DNA of 9,898 nucleotides from an uncultured Cellvibrio sp. Lineage in GTDB: Bacteria; Pseudomonadota; Gammaproteobacteria; Pseudomonadales; Cellvibrionaceae. Location of the stretch: NCBI GenBank assembly GCA_946886255.1, contig CAMPIG010000152.1, positions 1 to 9,898 of the forward strand, written 5' to 3'. The position numbers and the translations under genes were made by a program. The notes under the pieces are model-generated. The model was not told the DNA's origin and searched no databases. It worked only from the letters and a program-made list of their open reading frames with translations. The number at the start of each line of letters is the position of its first letter. Positions within the stretch are counted from its first letter, which is position 1. Below, piece by piece: positions 6,770 through 9,898 of this stretch.

Positions 6770-8011
6770 TTAATCCCAACTCAACGCCCCACCAGTCTGA
6801 TACTCAATAACCCGCGTCTCAAAGAAATTCTTCTCCTTCCGCAAATCCATAATCTCGCTCATCCACGGGAATGGGTTTTGTGCGCCTGGATACTGTTCTT
6901 TCAAACCAACTTGTGAACAGCGGCGGTTGGCGATGAAGTGCAAATACTCTTCCATCATGGCGGCGTTCATGCCGAGGACGCCGCGGGGCATGGAGTCGCG
7001 GGCGTAGGCGATTTCGAGTTCGGTGCCTTGCAGGATCATCTGGATAACTTCTTGCTGGAATTCTTGCGTCCACAGGTGTGGGTTTTCCAGTTTGATCTGG
7101 TTGATCACGTCGATACCGAAGTTCAAATGCATGGATTCGTCGCGCAGGATGTATTGGAACTGCTCGGCGACGCCGGTCATTTTGTTGCGGCGGCCCATGC
7201 TGAGGATTTGGGTAAAGCCGCAGTAGAAGAAGATGCCTTCGGTGACCACATAGAAAGCCACGAGGTTGCGCAGCAATTCCTGGTCGTTTTCCGGGGTGCC
7301 GGTTTTGAAAGTGGGGTTGCCGAGGCTTTGGGTGTGCTTGAGGCTCCACGCGGCTTTGTTGGCAACGCTGGGTAATTCGCGGTACATGTTGAAGACTTCG
7401 CCTTCGTCCATGCCCAGGGATTCAATACAGTATTGGTAGGCGTGGGTGTGGATCGCTTCTTCAAACGCCTGACGCAATATGTACTGGCGGCACTCGGGGT
7501 TGGTGATCAAGCGGTAGATCGCCAGCGCGAGGTTGTTGGCAACCAGTGAGTCGGCGGTGGAGAAGTAGCCGAGGCTGCGCATGACCAGGCGGCGTTCGTC
7601 TTCGGTGAGGCCGTCTTTGCTGCGCCACAGGGCGATGTCGGCGGTCATGTTGACCTCTTGCGGCATCCAGTGGTTGGAGCAGCCGTCGAGGTATTTTTGC
7701 CAGGCCCAATCGTATTTAAACGGTACGAGCTGGTTCAGGTCGGCGCGGCAGTTGATCATCATCTTGTCGTCAACCTGGATGCGCGCGGCGCCCAGTTCCA
7801 GTTCTTCGAGGGCGGGGGTTGGGTCCAGGTCAGCCAATGCAGCGCGGGCTTTGGCCAGTTCGGGGCTGACTTTTTCGTTGGGGTTGTTGGCCGGTGCGGC
7901 AGTCTGGGCTTCAGTGTCTGCCGGGCGTGCGGGGGCTTTCGGCTCGCGGTAGGCGGGGGCCGATTTTGCTTTGGGGGTTTCTTCGTTGTTGAAATCGTCC
8001 CAACTCAGCAT
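6770..8011 (-). CDS. nrdB: Class Ia ribonucleotide reductase, beta (R2) subunit
   Basis: This cytoplasmic protein holds the di-iron centre and tyrosyl radical used by NrdA to make deoxyribonucleotides. All iron ligands are visible: D154 (STADS), E185 and H188 (AFEEAIH), E258 (VVTEGIFFY), E292 and H295 (RDESMH). The radical Tyr is Y192, four residues after H188 as in the Escherichia coli enzyme. The C terminus ([10 protein letters not shown]) is the tail that docks in the alpha subunit. The 413-aa length exceeds the roughly 375 aa of E. coli R2 because of an N-terminal extension rich in Ala, Pro and Lys (about 10-60). That extension begins MLSWDDF, echoing the docking tail. The ATG at 8011 has AAAGGA eight bases upstream. 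It follows nrdA by 174 bases on the same strand and is closed by the terminator at 6640-6696. Confidence 0.97.
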   Translation of the reverse strand: MLSWDDFNNEETPKAKSAPAYREPKAPARPADTEAQTAAPANNPNEKVSPELAKARAALADLDPTPALEELELGAARIQVDDKMMINCRADLNQLVPFKYDWAWQKYLDGCSNHWMPQEVNMTADIALWRSKDGLTEDERRLVMRSLGYFSTADSLVANNLALAIYRLITNPECRQYILRQAFEEAIHTHAYQYCIESLGMDEGEVFNMYRELPSVANKAAWSLKHTQSLGNPTFKTGTPENDQELLRNLVAFYVVTEGIFFYCGFTQILSMGRRNKMTGVAEQFQYILRDESMHLNFGIDVINQIKLENPHLWTQEFQQEVIQMILQGTELEIAYARDSMPRGVLGMNAAMMEEYLHFIANRRCSQVGLKEQYPGAQNPFPWMSEIMDLRKEKNFFETRVIEYQTGGALSWD

Positions 8012-8103
8012 GGGTTTGGTCCTTTCTGTTGAGGGTTTTAAGTCGCCAGGGCTGGGCCTGGTTGCGTGTGTTTTTTGCCGGATCGTTGTGTCTGGCTTCC
8101 TGT

Positions 8104-8135
8104 GTCGGATTACGCCGCTGTGCGGCTAATCCGAC
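8104..8135. repeat. REP-like palindrome in the nrdA-nrdB spacer
   Basis: GTCGGATTA and TAATCCGAC are perfect 9-base arms, continued inward by GCCGC and GCGGC around TGT, with one bulged C. This gives a 14-bp stem. The sequence type (GTCGGATTA...TAATCCGACCTAC) resembles REP-like palindromes dispersed in intergenic regions of many gammaproteobacteria. No T run follows, so it is not a standard terminator, but in the nrd transcript it could stabilise or partly separate the nrdA and nrdB messages. The rest of the 174-base spacer holds only a 5-bp GACCG/CGGTC hairpin (8149-8163) and the nrdB ribosome site. Confidence 0.8.
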
Positions 8136-8185
8136 CTACGTTTAGTTTGACCGGAGGGCGGTCGGGGTTATCCGATCAGTCCGGG

Positions 8186-9898
<1,713 letters not shown>

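Noticed and set aside
6938..7375. Open frames on both strands overlapping nrdB
   Set aside because: nrdB has all its catalytic residues in one uninterrupted frame; the others are shadows in GC-rich sequence.

Overview
The window fits a Gram-negative gammaproteobacterium. The type of secreted PQQ sugar dehydrogenase, with cysteine-rich modules and fibronectin type III domains, and the nrdA-nrdB pair tentatively suggest a polysaccharide degrader of the Cellvibrionaceae (Cellvibrio-like). That placement comes from protein style and is not proven. Only the first gene is on the + strand; all the others are on the - strand.

Layout from left to right. (1) Bases 1-1866 hold the 3' part of a modular secreted PQQ-dependent sugar dehydrogenase, followed by a hairpin. 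(2) Bases 1975-3045 encode a prokaryotic glutamate-receptor-type channel: a periplasmic solute-binding domain split by a potassium-channel-like pore. It has its own likely promoter. (3) Bases 3258-3965 encode an alpha/beta hydrolase, followed by a Rho-independent terminator. (4) Bases 4029-6620 form a compact AT-rich three-gene cassette. In transcription order it contains an OLD-like ATPase/TOPRIM protein, a 154-aa protein resembling the Tse2 ADP-ribosyltransferase-fold toxins, and a small acidic protein whose start overlaps the 154-aa gene by ATGA. (5) Bases 6640-6763 hold a strong hairpin terminator and a 7-bp tandem repeat. (6) Bases 6770-8011 (nrdB) and 8186-9898 (nrdA, N-terminal part missing) encode class Ia ribonucleotide reductase, separated by a REP-like palindrome.

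The nrd genes form the housekeeping part: NrdA reduces ribonucleotides using the tyrosyl radical held by NrdB. The AT-rich cassette sits directly behind the nrdB terminator and looks acquired. Its gene content (ATPase-nuclease, toxin-like protein, acidic partner) suggests an anti-phage or toxin-immunity role and is the most likely novel system here. The function of its two small proteins is inferred from sequence pattern only.
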